Assembly (NCBI RefSeq): GCF_001854245.1
Contig: NZ_CP015381.1
Span: 2,081,001 to 2,145,000 of the forward strand
DNA: 64,000 nt
Direction: 5' to 3'
Source of the DNA: Desulfococcus multivorans
GTDB lineage: Bacteria; Desulfobacterota; Desulfobacteria; Desulfobacterales; Desulfococcaceae
Under the pieces are notes generated by a model. That model was given only the letters and a program-made list of their open reading frames with translations. It had not been told where the DNA came from and ran no database searches. Below, piece after piece: positions 1 to 9,240 of this stretch. The position numbers and the translations under genes are program-made. Each line of letters starts with the position of its first letter. Positions within the stretch are counted from its first letter, which is position 1.

Positions 1-46
1 GTCATAAAATATAACGAATTTAATATATTGGATCAATTATGGTGTG

Positions 47-62
47 TGGCACAATGCTTGCT
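47..62 (+). promoter_or_regulatory. sigma-54 (RpoN) promoter of kinase/transport operon
   Basis: The sequence TGGCACAATGCTTGCT matches the RpoN consensus TGGCAC-N5-TTGCT exactly, with GG and GC separated by 10 bases. It lies about 75 bases upstream of the histidine-kinase start codon on the same strand. Any activator site would lie upstream of the window edge, so it cannot be seen. Confidence 0.8.
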
Positions 63-137
63 GTAGATAGTTCGGCAACATCCATGTGCGATAGGGGACC
101 GCCACTGTTCAATAAACGGTTCAAACGGAGACCTGTC

Positions 138-1826
138 ATGAAACCGAGCTATTATAAATCGATACAGAACAAGATCCTGATCAGTATGATCCTGGTCCCG
201 GTCGTTTCGTTTGCCCTGAGCCTCCTGCTGGGATCCTATTATTTGACGAACTCTCTGCAGCGCTCCACCATCGCAAGTCTTCAACGGATTGTTTCCGATC
301 ATCGCCATATGATCGAATCCTTTCTCACTGAGCGTGCCCACGACCTGCAATTCATCCTCAATACCTATTCCTATGATGACCTGAGCCAGGCGGATCATCT
401 CGGCCGGGTGTTCAAAAACCTCCAGGAACAATCAGGGGCGTTCGTGGACCTGGGGGTGTTTGACCAGGACGGCAACCACGTGGCCTACAACGGGCCCTAC
501 GAGCTGAAATGGAAGAACTACGGTTCGGAGAAATGGTTTCAGCGGGCCATGGGGGATGGGATCTACATCAGCGATATCTTTCTGGGGTACCGTCAGGTGC
601 CGCACTTCATCATCGCCGTCAGCAAAAGTGACGGTGGTCGCAGGTGGACCGTCCGCGCCACCATCGACACCCAGTTTTTCACGCAGTTGGTGGAAAGGGT
701 CCGTATCGGCAAGACCGGTGAGGCGTATCTCCTCAATTCCGACGGGGTCCTGCAGACCCGGCAGCGCTCCGGCAGGGATCTGATGGAGAATCCCCTGGAC
801 CAGGTCGAATACCCCGGTGATCTCGACAACATTCATACGTACCTCGCGAAGGATATTACCGGAGAAGACTTTCTGTATGCCACCACCTGGCTGAAAGACA
901 AGGAGTGGCTGCTGGTCGTCCGTCAGGAAAAAGCGGAATCCCTCCGGTCACTGATGGCCGCAACCTACGGCATCATTCTGATTTCGATCATCGCGCTTTC
1001 GGCCATCGTTGTCGTGGCGTTTTATATCACCGGCCGGATCATCCAGCGGATGAAGGAGATGGACACGGAAAAAGAGAGCCTCAACCAGCAATTGATCAGG
1101 GCGCAGCGATTGGCGGAGCTTGGAGAGATGGCGGCTGGGTTTGCCCACGAGATCAACAACCCGCTGCAGATCATTCGAAGCGAACAGGCCTTGATCGAGA
1201 TGAATTTTCAGGATCTCAAGGCGAGCGGTGCGCTTGAGCCGTCGGAAGCCTTGACGGAGCTCGATGATTCCATGGAGCAGATCAAACTCCAGATCGATCG
1301 GTGCGCCGGCATCACCCAAGCCATTCTCAAATTCGGCCGCCAGGGCGAACCCCGTATGCAGAACGTGGACCTCACCGTCTTCATTCCCCAGGTCACGGAC
1401 ATGGTGGCCAAAAAAGCGAGCGTCAACGGCATTGAAATCATCCAGGAGATTGCCGAAGACACCCCTCCGGTCCACGGGGACCCGGGGCAGCTTCAGCAGG
1501 TTCTGCTCAATCTCTTCAACAATGCCATGGATGCGGTCATTCATCGGCACGGCGCATCCGGAGGACAGCTCGCGATCCGGACATCGGCTGCCGAAGGCCG
1601 GCATACCCGAATCGTTGTCGGGGATAACGGGTGCGGGATCGACGCCGATAACATCAAAAAGATATTCAGCCCGTTTTTCACGACCAAGCCGCCGGGGAAG
1701 GGCACCGGTCTGGGTCTGTCGGTTTGCTACGGCATCATCAATACCATGGGCGGAACCATGGAGGTTGAGAGCAGTCCGGGTTCCGGCTCGACCTTTACCA
1801 TCCTTCTGCCTTCGGCGTCGATTTAG
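138..1826 (+). CDS. Cache-domain sensor histidine kinase
   Basis: This is a membrane-bound sensor kinase of 562 residues. A transmembrane helix near residues 12-35 is followed by a periplasmic Cache-type sensor region (about 40-270, with a [13 protein letters not shown] segment typical of DctB-like sensors) and a second helix near 275-300. The HisKA box GFAHEINNP carries the phosphoacceptor His at residue 337. The ATPase domain shows the N box [10 protein letters not shown], the G1 box DNGCGID and the G2 box GKGTGLGLS (about residue 522). I chose the ATG at 138 because GGAG precedes it at 127-130 and the membrane helix follows; in-frame codons run further upstream without a better site. It heads an operon with two response regulators and an anion symporter, so it probably senses an organic acid or similar anion. 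The ligand is unknown. Confidence 0.92.
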   Translation: MKPSYYKSIQNKILISMILVPVVSFALSLLLGSYYLTNSLQRSTIASLQRIVSDHRHMIESFLTERAHDLQFILNTYSYDDLSQADHLGRVFKNLQEQSGAFVDLGVFDQDGNHVAYNGPYELKWKNYGSEKWFQRAMGDGIYISDIFLGYRQVPHFIIAVSKSDGGRRWTVRATIDTQFFTQLVERVRIGKTGEAYLLNSDGVLQTRQRSGRDLMENPLDQVEYPGDLDNIHTYLAKDITGEDFLYATTWLKDKEWLLVVRQEKAESLRSLMAATYGIILISIIALSAIVVVAFYITGRIIQRMKEMDTEKESLNQQLIRAQRLAELGEMAAGFAHEINNPLQIIRSEQALIEMNFQDLKASGALEPSEALTELDDSMEQIKLQIDRCAGITQAILKFGRQGEPRMQNVDLTVFIPQVTDMVAKKASVNGIEIIQEIAEDTPPVHGDPGQLQQVLLNLFNNAMDAVIHRHGASGGQLAIRTSAAEGRHTRIVVGDNGCGIDADNIKKIFSPFFTTKPPGKGTGLGLSVCYGIINTMGGTMEVESSPGSGSTFTILLPSASI

Positions 1827-1865
1827 GAAAATGATAAACCAATCAGACAGAATGGGGGAATCAGC

Positions 1866-2321
1866 ATGGAGCAAATGAAAATGATGTTGGTGGACGACGA
1901 GGAGCGTTTTCTAACGACGACCCAGAAATTGTTGAACAAGAAAGGCTATGATGTCCAGATCGCGTCGAGTGGCCAGGAAGCCTTGGAGATATTGGAAAGG
2001 AAGATCATCCACGTGGTCATTCTCGATGTCAAGATGCCGGGAATGGACGGCATCGAGACCCTCAAACAGATCAAGTCCCGCTTCCCCCTGGTGGAGGTGA
2101 TCATGCTCACCGGGCACGCTACCGTGGAGTCGGCCGTCGACGGCCTCAAGTCGGGGGCCACCGATTATCTCATGAAGCCCACCGGTCTTGAGGAACTGAT
2201 CCGGAAGGCGGAAGAGGCCTTTGAAAAATGGAAGCGCATGGAGGAGAAGATTCGGCTGGCCACCAGCAAAAAATACATGAAATCGCCTCGGGAGATCCTC
2301 AAGGAATCCGAGCCGGAATAA
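1866..2321 (+). CDS. single-domain response regulator
   Basis: This 151-residue protein has a receiver domain over about residues 4-120: the acidic pair DDE near the N terminus, the phosphoacceptor Asp54 in LDVKMPG, Thr in MLTGHAT and Lys in MKPTGL. A short charged tail follows, with no DNA-binding or enzymatic output domain. It lies 39 bases after the histidine kinase and 59 bases before a second receiver protein. It may therefore act by protein contact or as a phosphate sink in a branched relay. The assignment to the receiver family is firm; the partner is inferred from position. Confidence 0.93.
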   Translation: MEQMKMMLVDDEERFLTTTQKLLNKKGYDVQIASSGQEALEILERKIIHVVILDVKMPGMDGIETLKQIKSRFPLVEVIMLTGHATVESAVDGLKSGATDYLMKPTGLEELIRKAEEAFEKWKRMEEKIRLATSKKYMKSPREILKESEPE

Positions 2322-2380
2322 TGCCCGACGGGTTGATTGCCTGCACATCGGACCGGATCATTCAACAAAGGGAGTCACAC

Positions 2381-3292
2381 ATGTCTGAGAAAATCAAGGT
2401 GCTGATGGTCGACGACGAAGCCAAGTTTCGTGAGACCACTTCGAAAATCCTACGTAAACGAGGTCTGGACACCACGATGGCCGCAACGGGAGAAGAGGCC
2501 GTCGACATTCTGACAAAGGAGCCGATGGACGTGGTCGTGCTCGACATCAGGATGCCGGGTATGGACGGCCACGAGGCCCTGGCCAGAATCAAGGAAATCC
2601 GTTCAGACACACAGGTGATCATGCTCACCGGGCACGGCGGCGTGGAATCCGCCAAGGCTTCCCTTGAAAAAGGGGCCTTCGACTATCTGAGCAAACCGTG
2701 CGACATCGACCTTTTGGTCTCTAAAATCAATGACGCTCACAGGGCTATCCACGACACCGAAGCGTGGGCCACTGAAAAAAAAGCCGGCGAGGTCATGATC
2801 CGCGTGGAGGAGTACACCACGATTCAGGGGGATCAGAGCGTCAGGGAAGCCATCGAACACCTGATGCGATCGTTCGAGGGTCTTATCGCCAGCGGATCCG
2901 TCATGGAAACCGGACACCGGTCGATTCTGGTGTTCGACCGTGACGGGGATATCGAGGGCATCTTGAGCATCCAGGATCTGATCGGGGCTGTTCGGCCCGC
3001 CTATCTTTCCGCACCAAAGCCGTCCATGGCCGATGCCATGCAGTATTCAGCCATGTTCTGGACAGGGCTCTTTACCAGCCAGGCAAAAAAACTGGCTGAC
3101 GTCATGGTTTCCGACATCATGTCCGCCACGCCGCCGAGCGTGGACGAGAACGCCAACCTCATGGAACTTGCGGATATCATGTACAGCCGCAATGCCAGGC
3201 GGGTCGTGGTCACCAACGCCAAGGGGCGGGTGATCGGGGTTGTCCGGGAACAGGAGCTTTTCTTTGAGATGGCGAAGATCATCCTCAAGTGA
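2381..3292 (+). CDS. response regulator with C-terminal CBS pair
   Basis: This 303-residue protein joins a receiver domain (residues 1-120; Asp55 in LDIRMPG, MLTGHGG, SKPCDID) to a tandem CBS module (about 140-300). The CBS signature is visible twice, as RSILVFDRDGDIEGILSIQD and ARRVVVTNAKGRVIGVVREQ. CBS pairs commonly bind adenine nucleotides, so this protein may combine phosphorylation with energy-state sensing. The ATG at 2381 follows AAAGGGAG at 2367-2374; an in-frame upstream extension overlaps the preceding gene and has no homology. The DASS symporter lies 130 bases downstream. Direct control of the transporter by protein contact is a guess. Confidence 0.88.
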   Translation: MSEKIKVLMVDDEAKFRETTSKILRKRGLDTTMAATGEEAVDILTKEPMDVVVLDIRMPGMDGHEALARIKEIRSDTQVIMLTGHGGVESAKASLEKGAFDYLSKPCDIDLLVSKINDAHRAIHDTEAWATEKKAGEVMIRVEEYTTIQGDQSVREAIEHLMRSFEGLIASGSVMETGHRSILVFDRDGDIEGILSIQDLIGAVRPAYLSAPKPSMADAMQYSAMFWTGLFTSQAKKLADVMVSDIMSATPPSVDENANLMELADIMYSRNARRVVVTNAKGRVIGVVREQELFFEMAKIILK

Positions 3293-3335
3293 GGCCGCTT
3301 CAGGGCCTAATCCGGCCGGAAAGGAGAGAAGAAGG

Positions 3336-3410
3336 ATGTCGATGAAAAACGCCTTTGGCATGGGTAGCGGCGGCCGGACCGGGCTGCGCGAATCCGATGG
3401 ATATTCTTGA
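3336..3410 (+). CDS. possible 24-residue peptide ahead of the symporter
   Basis: A 24-codon frame beginning MSMKNAFGMGSGGR starts 5 to 14 bases after a purine-rich ribosome-binding site (AAAGGAGAGAAGAAGG, 3320-3335). It ends in TGA fused to AAGGAG, the ribosome-binding site of the symporter. This arrangement suggests translational coupling or a leader peptide. I recognise no family, and at this length the frame could be chance. Confidence 0.4.
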   Translation: MSMKNAFGMGSGGRTGLRESDGYS

Positions 3411-3422
3411 AAGGAGATTCTG

Positions 3423-5276
3423 ATGTCGGCTGCAAAAAAGAAAAAGGTCACCGGTTACGATAAATATGTGGACTGGAAGTTTTTCATCGTTCCGGTCGTA
3501 CTTTTTTTCCTGATCCTCGTTCTGCCGACGCCTTACGGCATGAAGGACGTGGGAACGGAATACAAGGTGGGGCCCGGGGCGGTGATCAACCTTATCACCC
3601 AGGACCTCTTCGGGAAATCGAGTTCGGACGCGGAGCAGTGGCAGTTGGTGGCGGCCCAGATGATGGAGCAGAATCTCCGTATGGGCGCGTTGACCAAAAA
3701 CCGGTTCATGAAACGCGACTACAAATGGGTCCGTAAAAACAATATTCAATCGAGCGAGGCCAACTTTAACCGGGCCAGTGAATGGATCGAGGGGAACGTC
3801 ACCGACGAGCGTTTTGCCGCATTGATGAAAAGCGCCATGGATCTCCGCCGGGACGGGCTCAAGTACGAGAATCTCACCGGGAGGGAAAAAGAGGCGGCGG
3901 ATAAGGGGGCCTGGCACATCAAGGTGGCCATCGCCATGGGCGCTTTCGTGGTGCTCTGTTTTCTCACCGAATGCATCCCGCTTCCCGGGGTCTCCTTCTG
4001 CATCGGCCTGATCCTCGTCTTCTGCGGTGTCGTGGGTCGGGAAGAGGTGGCCATGCTCTATTGGAGCGACGCCTGCTGGTTTATCATGGGCAGCCTGATG
4101 TTCGCGGCGGCCTTCGTCAAGACCGGCGTGGACAAGCGGGTCTGCATGATGATGTTCAAACGCCTCGCCGTGCCCAACATCCGGGCCATCACCCTGATCT
4201 TCATCGTCATTATCGCACCCCTGGCGGCTTTTATCTCCGATCATGCCCTGGCGGCCATGTTTCTACCCATCGGCATGCTCCTTTACCAGAACAGTCTCAC
4301 CAAGGAAATTCCGGAAGATCCCGAACTGGGGAAGATGATCATGATCGCCATCGCCATGGCCTGCAACGTCGGCGGGCCGGGAGCGCCTTCGGGCGGTGCG
4401 CGGAACGTGATCATGATGACCTACCTCACCGACATGTTCGGGGTGGACATCGGCTATTTCCAGTGGGTCACCTATTGCTTTCCCTTTGTCATCGTCATGA
4501 TTCCCATCACCTGGATCATCGTCAACTGGCGGTTCAAGCCCCGCATCACCTCCCTGGCTCCGGCCATGGAAAATCTGCAGCGGGAGATCGGGAAAATGGG
4601 CGCATGGAACCGTTCCCAGAAAATCGCCCTGGTGATCTTCGTTGTCATGGTCTTCGGGTGGTTCACTGAAAAGGAGTTTTACTCACTGGGGATCTATCCG
4701 GTGCGCCTGGGCATCGGGGTCATTGCCGTGGCCGGCGCCGTCGCCTATCTGCTCACCGGCATCGTCAACTGGCGTGACTACCAGGAGAAGGTGGACTGGG
4801 GCGTGGTCTGGCTCTATGCCGGCGCCATCATCTTCGGCCGAACCCTGGACGAGACCGGCGCGGCCTACTGGCTGGCCCGATCGGTCATCGAGGTTCTGGC
4901 GCCGCTGGGAATGGACTCGGGGCTGCCCCTCATGGCCACCTCCAACGCGCTTACGGCCGTCATCACGAACCTGATGGCGGACGGTCCGGCAGCTGCCGCC
5001 GTAGGCCCCATCACCCTCAATATGGCAGGTCTGGTCCATCCGGGGACGACCTATCTGCCCTTCATGGCCATGGCCACGGCCATTGCCTCGTCCTTTGCGT
5101 ACTGTCTGATCATCGGCACGCCGCCCAACGCCATTGTCTACGCCAGCGGATATCTGGAGCCCAAGGACTTCCTTCGGGCCGGCATACCGGTCTTTTTCGC
5201 CTCCAATATCCTTCTCCTGCTCATGACGGCGCTGTACTGGACCTGGCGGGGGTTTGGGGGGATGCCCGCCTACTGA
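3423..5276 (+). CDS. DASS/SLC13-type anion:sodium symporter
   Basis: This 617-residue inner-membrane protein has a short Lys-rich cytoplasmic start, one helix (about 20-38), a hydrophilic insert of about 120 residues, and then ten or more hydrophobic segments. It resembles the divalent anion:Na+ symporters: SDHALAAMFLPIGM corresponds to the family's first substrate-site loop, and IIGTPPNAIVYASGY to the second, with the conserved TPPNAIVYASG motif. Typical members have 450-550 residues, so the extra N-terminal helix and soluble insert are unusual. It is co-directional with the upstream kinase/regulator genes. Likely substrates are C4-dicarboxylates, sulfate or a related anion; the sequence alone does not decide. 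Confidence 0.87.
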   Translation: MSAAKKKKVTGYDKYVDWKFFIVPVVLFFLILVLPTPYGMKDVGTEYKVGPGAVINLITQDLFGKSSSDAEQWQLVAAQMMEQNLRMGALTKNRFMKRDYKWVRKNNIQSSEANFNRASEWIEGNVTDERFAALMKSAMDLRRDGLKYENLTGREKEAADKGAWHIKVAIAMGAFVVLCFLTECIPLPGVSFCIGLILVFCGVVGREEVAMLYWSDACWFIMGSLMFAAAFVKTGVDKRVCMMMFKRLAVPNIRAITLIFIVIIAPLAAFISDHALAAMFLPIGMLLYQNSLTKEIPEDPELGKMIMIAIAMACNVGGPGAPSGGARNVIMMTYLTDMFGVDIGYFQWVTYCFPFVIVMIPITWIIVNWRFKPRITSLAPAMENLQREIGKMGAWNRSQKIALVIFVVMVFGWFTEKEFYSLGIYPVRLGIGVIAVAGAVAYLLTGIVNWRDYQEKVDWGVVWLYAGAIIFGRTLDETGAAYWLARSVIEVLAPLGMDSGLPLMATSNALTAVITNLMADGPAAAAVGPITLNMAGLVHPGTTYLPFMAMATAIASSFAYCLIIGTPPNAIVYASGYLEPKDFLRAGIPVFFASNILLLLMTALYWTWRGFGGMPAY

Positions 5277-5408
5277 GAAAGCAGGCGGGCGCGGGCGTTG
5301 ATCATGAAGGTCAAGGGGCAACGCACCGAAAGATCGTCTACACTGAACCGCCTTCGCAAGGCCCCGGATAGAGGCTTTGCGGAGGCTTTCCGACAAGGAG
5401 TCAAAAAA

Positions 5409-5561
5409 ATGGGGAAAGCACGCGATCCAAAATCGTTGAAAGCCGTCCGGCACGAGGCGGGGGTCACCTATTTCACCCGGGAAGCCGAACGACGACTCTT
5501 TTTTTTCCTGACCATCATCATGCTTATCCTGGGAATTGTTTATAAAATCGGATGGCTGTGA
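5409..5561 (+). CDS. 50-residue single-helix membrane protein
   Basis: This small protein has a basic soluble half (MGKARDPKSLKAVRHEAG) followed by one hydrophobic helix (about residues 28-47, rich in Phe, Ile and Leu) and a short GWL end. AAGGAG precedes the ATG at 5409, making it preferable to the upstream in-frame ATG at 5298. Its TGA overlaps the ATG of the next gene (TGATG), which indicates translational coupling. I recognise no family. It may be an accessory subunit of the symporter or of the Yip1-like protein. Confidence 0.6.
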   Translation: MGKARDPKSLKAVRHEAGVTYFTREAERRLFFFLTIIMLILGIVYKIGWL

Positions 5562-6091
5562 TGGAAAACCCAACAGGGGCCCAGCGATTTTCGCTGCGTT
5601 TTTATCTGCGCACGCTGTCACAGCTTCTGGGAAGCCCCCGGCGATTTTTCGAGGAACTGCCGGAGAATATGGGGATGCGGCTTCCCTTCTGGTTTCTTCT
5701 GGTCTCCAGCATCATCTTCACGGCGGCCGGCCTCATGAACGCGGCGGTGGGCCCCTGGGTCGCAGCAACCATTTTCATGGCCAATGCCGTGGGCATGGTG
5801 TTCGTCACTTCGGGCCTGGGTTACATGACGGCCATGCTGACCCTCGGCCGAAGGCATTCCTATGTCCGGTTTTTTACGATATACGCCTTTGCGGCCGGGG
5901 TGACCCTGCCCGCCTCCTGGATGCCCTACTTCCTCTTCATCACCGAGCCCTGGAAATGGTGGCTGATCTTCACGGGATTGACCCGGTGGCTTCGGTTGAC
6001 CTGGCAACAGGCCCTGATGGTGATCGGACTTTCCATCGGTCTTATCATTCTCCTTTTCTGGACGCTGCTTCCCGTCATTTCGAAACCCTAG
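5561..6091 (+). CDS. Yip1-family-like membrane protein
   Basis: This protein of about 176 residues has a soluble N-terminal segment (LSQLLGSPRRFFEELPEN, typical of bacterial Yip1-domain proteins just before the membrane region) and four or five transmembrane segments over residues 35-175. The start is set at the ATG that overlaps the preceding stop codon; another ATG lies at 5552. Bacterial Yip1-domain proteins have no established biochemical role. It ends the first plus-strand operon and faces a bidirectional terminator. Confidence 0.68.
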   Translation: MENPTGAQRFSLRFYLRTLSQLLGSPRRFFEELPENMGMRLPFWFLLVSSIIFTAAGLMNAAVGPWVAATIFMANAVGMVFVTSGLGYMTAMLTLGRRHSYVRFFTIYAFAAGVTLPASWMPYFLFITEPWKWWLIFTGLTRWLRLTWQQALMVIGLSIGLIILLFWTLLPVISKP

Positions 6092-6183
6092 CCCTTATTC
6101 TTCCGTTACCTTCCCTTTGTGGACAGCCACGGGATGATCCTGCATACGGAGCCGTCGTTGTCCGGATAGGGCAAAACTTGTGC

Positions 6184-6229
6184 AAAAAAAGCGCCTTCCC
6201 TTTGGAAAGGCGCTTCCGATTTTTTTTAA
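6184..6229. terminator. bidirectional intrinsic terminator
   Basis: A GC-rich hairpin (left arm AAGCGCCTT, right arm AAGGCGCTT, with CCC/TGG bases extending it) is flanked by seven A residues on the left and a run of eight T residues on the right. It can therefore terminate both the plus-strand operon ending at 6091 and the minus-strand polyamine operon ending at 6289. Confidence 0.85.
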
Positions 6230-6288
6230 CCCGTCAGGGCCGTTTGGTATCTGTTTCAGGAAGGGGCGGGGGAGCCTCCCCGATGCCG

Positions 6289-7515
6289 TTACTGAACCAT
6301 GCGTCGTCCTTTTATCCCCCGCATGCCAAGGGTGCTGATGAAGTGTTCCGGCACGGGGCAGACCGTGCCGAATCTGTTTTCCCGGTTCAGGACCAATACC
6401 CTGGCCTTTTTGAGAGAGTTGAATTCGGTGGCGGTCGCCGCCGTATAGGCTCCCATCATGTGACCCACGACGATGGTGCCCAGGGGAAGGTTCGGCAGAG
6501 GAATGTCCTCGGCGATCACATCGATGCTGTCGCAGGTCGGGCCGGCGAAGACGCTGGGATAGACCGGGCCGTCCTCGGCGAAAATTTCCAGATGATAGCG
6601 GACATGGTCGAATATCTGTCCGCTGAAGGAACCGTAGACGCCGTCGTCCAGATAGTACCATTTCATTCCCTGCCGGTCGGCGCGGCCCACTACGGTGGTG
6701 ACGGTTCGGGCCGCGGGGGCACAGATGAAGCGCCCCGGTTCGGCAATGACCCTCACGTGGGCCGGCAGCTGAGACAAGGCCTCACGGATAGGGGCGCAGT
6801 AGGCGGCGATGTCGACCTCCCGGTCCTCATAGGAAACCGGAAATCCGCCGCCGATGTCCAGGATGCTGAGGGGCATGGTCGCGACATCGTGGTGCCGGCG
6901 TATCAGCACGTTACAGGTTTCGATGGCCTGAACCTGCTGCCGGGTGTCGGTGCATTGGGACCCCACGTGGAAGGAGAGACCCTTGATGTGGATGCCGGCC
7001 CGCTCCGCCAGCTGGAGTATGGACGGGACCTGATCCGCGGAACACCCGAACTTCCTGGACAGGTCCACCAGAGCCGACGGACTCCGGAAACTGACCCTGA
7101 GAAGGATTCCCACCCGATTGCGGTAAGGAATGAATTTCAGGAGTTCGTCAGGGTTGTCGACCACGAAGGTGGTGCAGCCGTACCGGAGGGCATCCCGGAT
7201 ATCCCGATCCCGTTTGACGGGATGGGTATGGATCGTCCGCCGCGGGGCGACATGGATTTGTCGCAGTACCTCGATTTCGCCGGTGCTGGCGATGTCGAAC
7301 CCCGCCCCCTCTTCATGAAGCACCGACAGGAGGTCGGGATGGGGCAGGGCCTTGACGGCGTAGTAAAGGTCCACCTCGGGAAGCGCCTGTCTCAGCGAGC
7401 GGTATTGCCGACGTGCAACGTCGCAATCCAGAAGAAACAACGGCGACCCATGGGCGGCAGTCAGCTCGCGGTAGCGAGCGTCCATATCGACGGAAGACAG
7501 CTTAAAGGTATTCAT
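6289..7515 (-). CDS. type III PLP decarboxylase, probably ornithine decarboxylase
   Basis: This 408-residue protein has the alanine-racemase-fold layout of ornithine/diaminopimelate decarboxylases: the PLP lysine in [10 protein letters not shown] (about residue 55), the glycine-rich [14 protein letters not shown] for phosphate binding, and the PTCDSID motif whose Cys and Asp come from the partner subunit. It would make putrescine, the substrate of the upstream spermidine synthase. The ATG at 7515 has GGAAAGAG just before it and overlaps the end of speE by 14 bases; an in-frame TTG lies five codons upstream. Substrate preference (ornithine, lysine or carboxynorspermidine) cannot be fixed by sight. 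The linked speD and speE favour ornithine, and CDSxD fits the ornithine/lysine branch. Confidence 0.85.
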   Translation of the reverse strand: MNTFKLSSVDMDARYRELTAAHGSPLFLLDCDVARRQYRSLRQALPEVDLYYAVKALPHPDLLSVLHEEGAGFDIASTGEIEVLRQIHVAPRRTIHTHPVKRDRDIRDALRYGCTTFVVDNPDELLKFIPYRNRVGILLRVSFRSPSALVDLSRKFGCSADQVPSILQLAERAGIHIKGLSFHVGSQCTDTRQQVQAIETCNVLIRRHHDVATMPLSILDIGGGFPVSYEDREVDIAAYCAPIREALSQLPAHVRVIAEPGRFICAPAARTVTTVVGRADRQGMKWYYLDDGVYGSFSGQIFDHVRYHLEIFAEDGPVYPSVFAGPTCDSIDVIAEDIPLPNLPLGTIVVGHMMGAYTAATATEFNSLKKARVLVLNRENRFGTVCPVPEHFISTLGMRGIKGRRMVQ

Positions 7516-8368
7516 TATCGCTCTTTCCAACGGCTTCCAGCACGTATTGGGGCAGTGCGAAAGCCGAAAAATGAATTTCCGGATTGTAGTAACGGGTCGT
7601 AATTCCGCTTTTCCGGTAACGCTCTCTCAGGGTGGCGATGTCAGTGCGCCGGTGACGCGGTTCGTCCGTCGCCCAGGCGAAATACATCGCGCCGCCCACA
7701 TATGAGGGAACGGCGGCGGTATAGAAATGCCAGTCGCCGAACAGGGACTCGAGGTGTTCCCCGGTCTGACGGATTTCATCCATCTGGTGAAAGGCGACGC
7801 CGTTCTGGGTAACCAGGATGCCGCCGGGATTGAGACATTTTCTGCATGCGGCATAGAAGGATTCCGTGAAGAGCGCTTCGCCCGGTCCGATGGGATCGGT
7901 GCTGTCCGAAATGATGACGTCGAATCTCTGTTGGGTCTCCCGAACGAAATGAATGCCGTCGTCGATGACGATCTCGGCCCTGGGGTCGTCGTAAGCGCCG
8001 GCGCTGTGGCCGGGAAGATACCTTCGGCACATGTCGATGACGGCCTGGTCGATTTCCACCTGGGTGACGCGACGAACCGTATCGTGCCGGCAGACTTCCC
8101 TCAGCATGCCGCCGTCTCCCCCGCCCACGATCAGGACGCTCTCGACGTTTCCATGGGCGAGAATCGGCACGTGCGACATCATTTCATGATAAATGAATTC
8201 ATCCTTTTCCGTGGTCTGGACAATGCCGTCCAGGGCCATGACCCGCCCGAAGATGACATTCTTGAAAATGACAAGATGCTGATGGTCGGTTTTGACCTCG
8301 TGCAGCAGCTCATCCACTCGAAACTCCTGGGCGTAAGCGTCATAAAGGGTTTCTGAAAAATTACGCAT
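7502..8368 (-). CDS. speE: spermidine synthase
   Basis: The enzyme transfers the aminopropyl group from decarboxylated S-adenosylmethionine to putrescine. The 288-residue product shows the family motif [15 protein letters not shown] for nucleotide binding, an acidic VEID loop, the catalytic region [13 protein letters not shown], and the downstream [12 protein letters not shown]. The ATG at 8368 is preferred over the TTG at 8374 because GAGGGG sits nine bases upstream. The gene overlaps speD by eight bases and odc by 14, so the three are tightly coupled in the order speD-speE-odc. Length is normal for the bacterial family. Confidence 0.95.
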   Translation of the reverse strand: MRNFSETLYDAYAQEFRVDELLHEVKTDHQHLVIFKNVIFGRVMALDGIVQTTEKDEFIYHEMMSHVPILAHGNVESVLIVGGGDGGMLREVCRHDTVRRVTQVEIDQAVIDMCRRYLPGHSAGAYDDPRAEIVIDDGIHFVRETQQRFDVIISDSTDPIGPGEALFTESFYAACRKCLNPGGILVTQNGVAFHQMDEIRQTGEHLESLFGDWHFYTAAVPSYVGGAMYFAWATDEPRHRRTDIATLRERYRKSGITTRYYNPEIHFSAFALPQYVLEAVGKSDNEYL

Positions 8369-8846
8369 GATCAAGTACCCCTCGAAGATTTTCGCTGACG
8401 ATGATTTTCTTGGGATAGAACGCTTTGCTCAGCACTGGAATGGCCTCTGCCGGCTGGGAGTTCCCACACATGAACACGTCGAAAGCGGCATAGTCGCGCT
8501 CAGGCCAGGTGTGAACGCTGATATGCGATTCCGCCAGAACGGCCACCCCCGAGATCCCCCCGTTGGGCGTAAAATGGTGAAGATGAATGTGCAGCAGCGT
8601 CGCCTGGGCTTTATCGACGCAGTCCCGCAACGCTTTCTCCATCCGTTCCAGATCGTCCAGGTGCTTCGCGCCCCAAAGATCGATGATCAGATGTATGCCG
8701 GCGAAAACGACATCATCTCTTTTGATAAAGTGATCCTGGGGTGTTTCGTCGGAGAGAAGATTGTGATGTTCAGGCCAGTGTTTCTTCGTAGCGGTTTGTT
8801 TAAAAGGATGAACGACGTCGCGACCGACAAGAGCTTCTTTAATCAT
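8361..8846 (-). CDS. speD: S-adenosylmethionine decarboxylase proenzyme
   Basis: This pyruvoyl enzyme produces the aminopropyl donor for SpeE. The self-cleavage motif [12 protein letters not shown] is clear; family precedent places cleavage between Glu106 and Ser107, with Ser107 becoming the pyruvoyl group. The downstream AFDVFMCGN is also typical of the short bacterial class. At 161 residues it is about 40 residues longer at the N terminus than the compact enzymes; the extra region is His-rich and of unknown role. GAGGGGGG precedes the ATG. It is the first gene of the polyamine operon and follows a structured leader. Confidence 0.93.
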   Translation of the reverse strand: MIKEALVGRDVVHPFKQTATKKHWPEHHNLLSDETPQDHFIKRDDVVFAGIHLIIDLWGAKHLDDLERMEKALRDCVDKAQATLLHIHLHHFTPNGGISGVAVLAESHISVHTWPERDYAAFDVFMCGNSQPAEAIPVLSKAFYPKKIIVSENLRGVLDHA

Positions 8847-8896
8847 CCATTCGCCCCCCTCTTTCTGGGTATTTTCTGATTGGGTTGTAACAAAAT

Positions 8897-8940
8897 AGCG
8901 CCGGGGTCAGAAAGAGCCGTATGGGCGACTGGCCGGCGCT
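8897..8940 (-). promoter_or_regulatory. hairpin in leader of polyamine operon
   Basis: In the transcript sense an 8-bp perfect stem (AGCGCCGG with CCGGCGCT) encloses a 28-base loop. It lies about 50 bases upstream of the speD start and is followed by ATTTTGTT. It could be an attenuator or part of a ligand-responsive leader, but I do not recognise a known riboswitch class. The rest of the 8847-9218 gap holds homopurine/homopyrimidine runs (near 8979 and 9010) and no gene that I can support. Confidence 0.4.
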
Positions 8941-9218
8941 GCTAATCGGGTGACATAAATCTCCTATTCTTTGCAGGCAAAAAAAAAGACGCGCGCTATT
9001 TAATGCAGGTGGAAAAAAATCGCAAGCTTTTTTTGCAGGCAACCTGCCTTTTTTTCCCTGAAAGAAATCCGGACGTCTGCAATCGCGAAACCTTGACGGC
9101 ATCACGTGACTTGTTGGATCATCAACATGATGATATAACAGAATATTTGAACCCTGTTTCCGTTCAGCGTTCGGTATTCATGGGCCGCGCCCCGCCGACA
9201 CCTTTTTCCGGCCACCAG

Positions 9219-9240
9219 GATGAAAGCCGAAAATTGAGTT
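9219..9240 (+). repeat. solo end of the CAACTTTCGACTTTCAT repeat family
   Basis: GATGAAAGCCGAAAATTGAG is a diverged copy of the right terminal sequence of the element at 9758-9993. It ends at the stop codon of the neighbouring minus-strand gene. Confidence 0.6.

Noticed and set aside
5536-7602. A 688-codon open frame on the plus strand
   Set aside because: It is antisense to the decarboxylase gene and out of frame with the Yip1-like gene; Gly/Arg/His-rich composition is typical of shadow frames in GC-rich DNA.
8839-9105. 88-codon minus-strand frame upstream of speD
   Set aside because: It overlaps the speD start, lacks a ribosome-binding site and has low-complexity composition; the region is better read as a leader.
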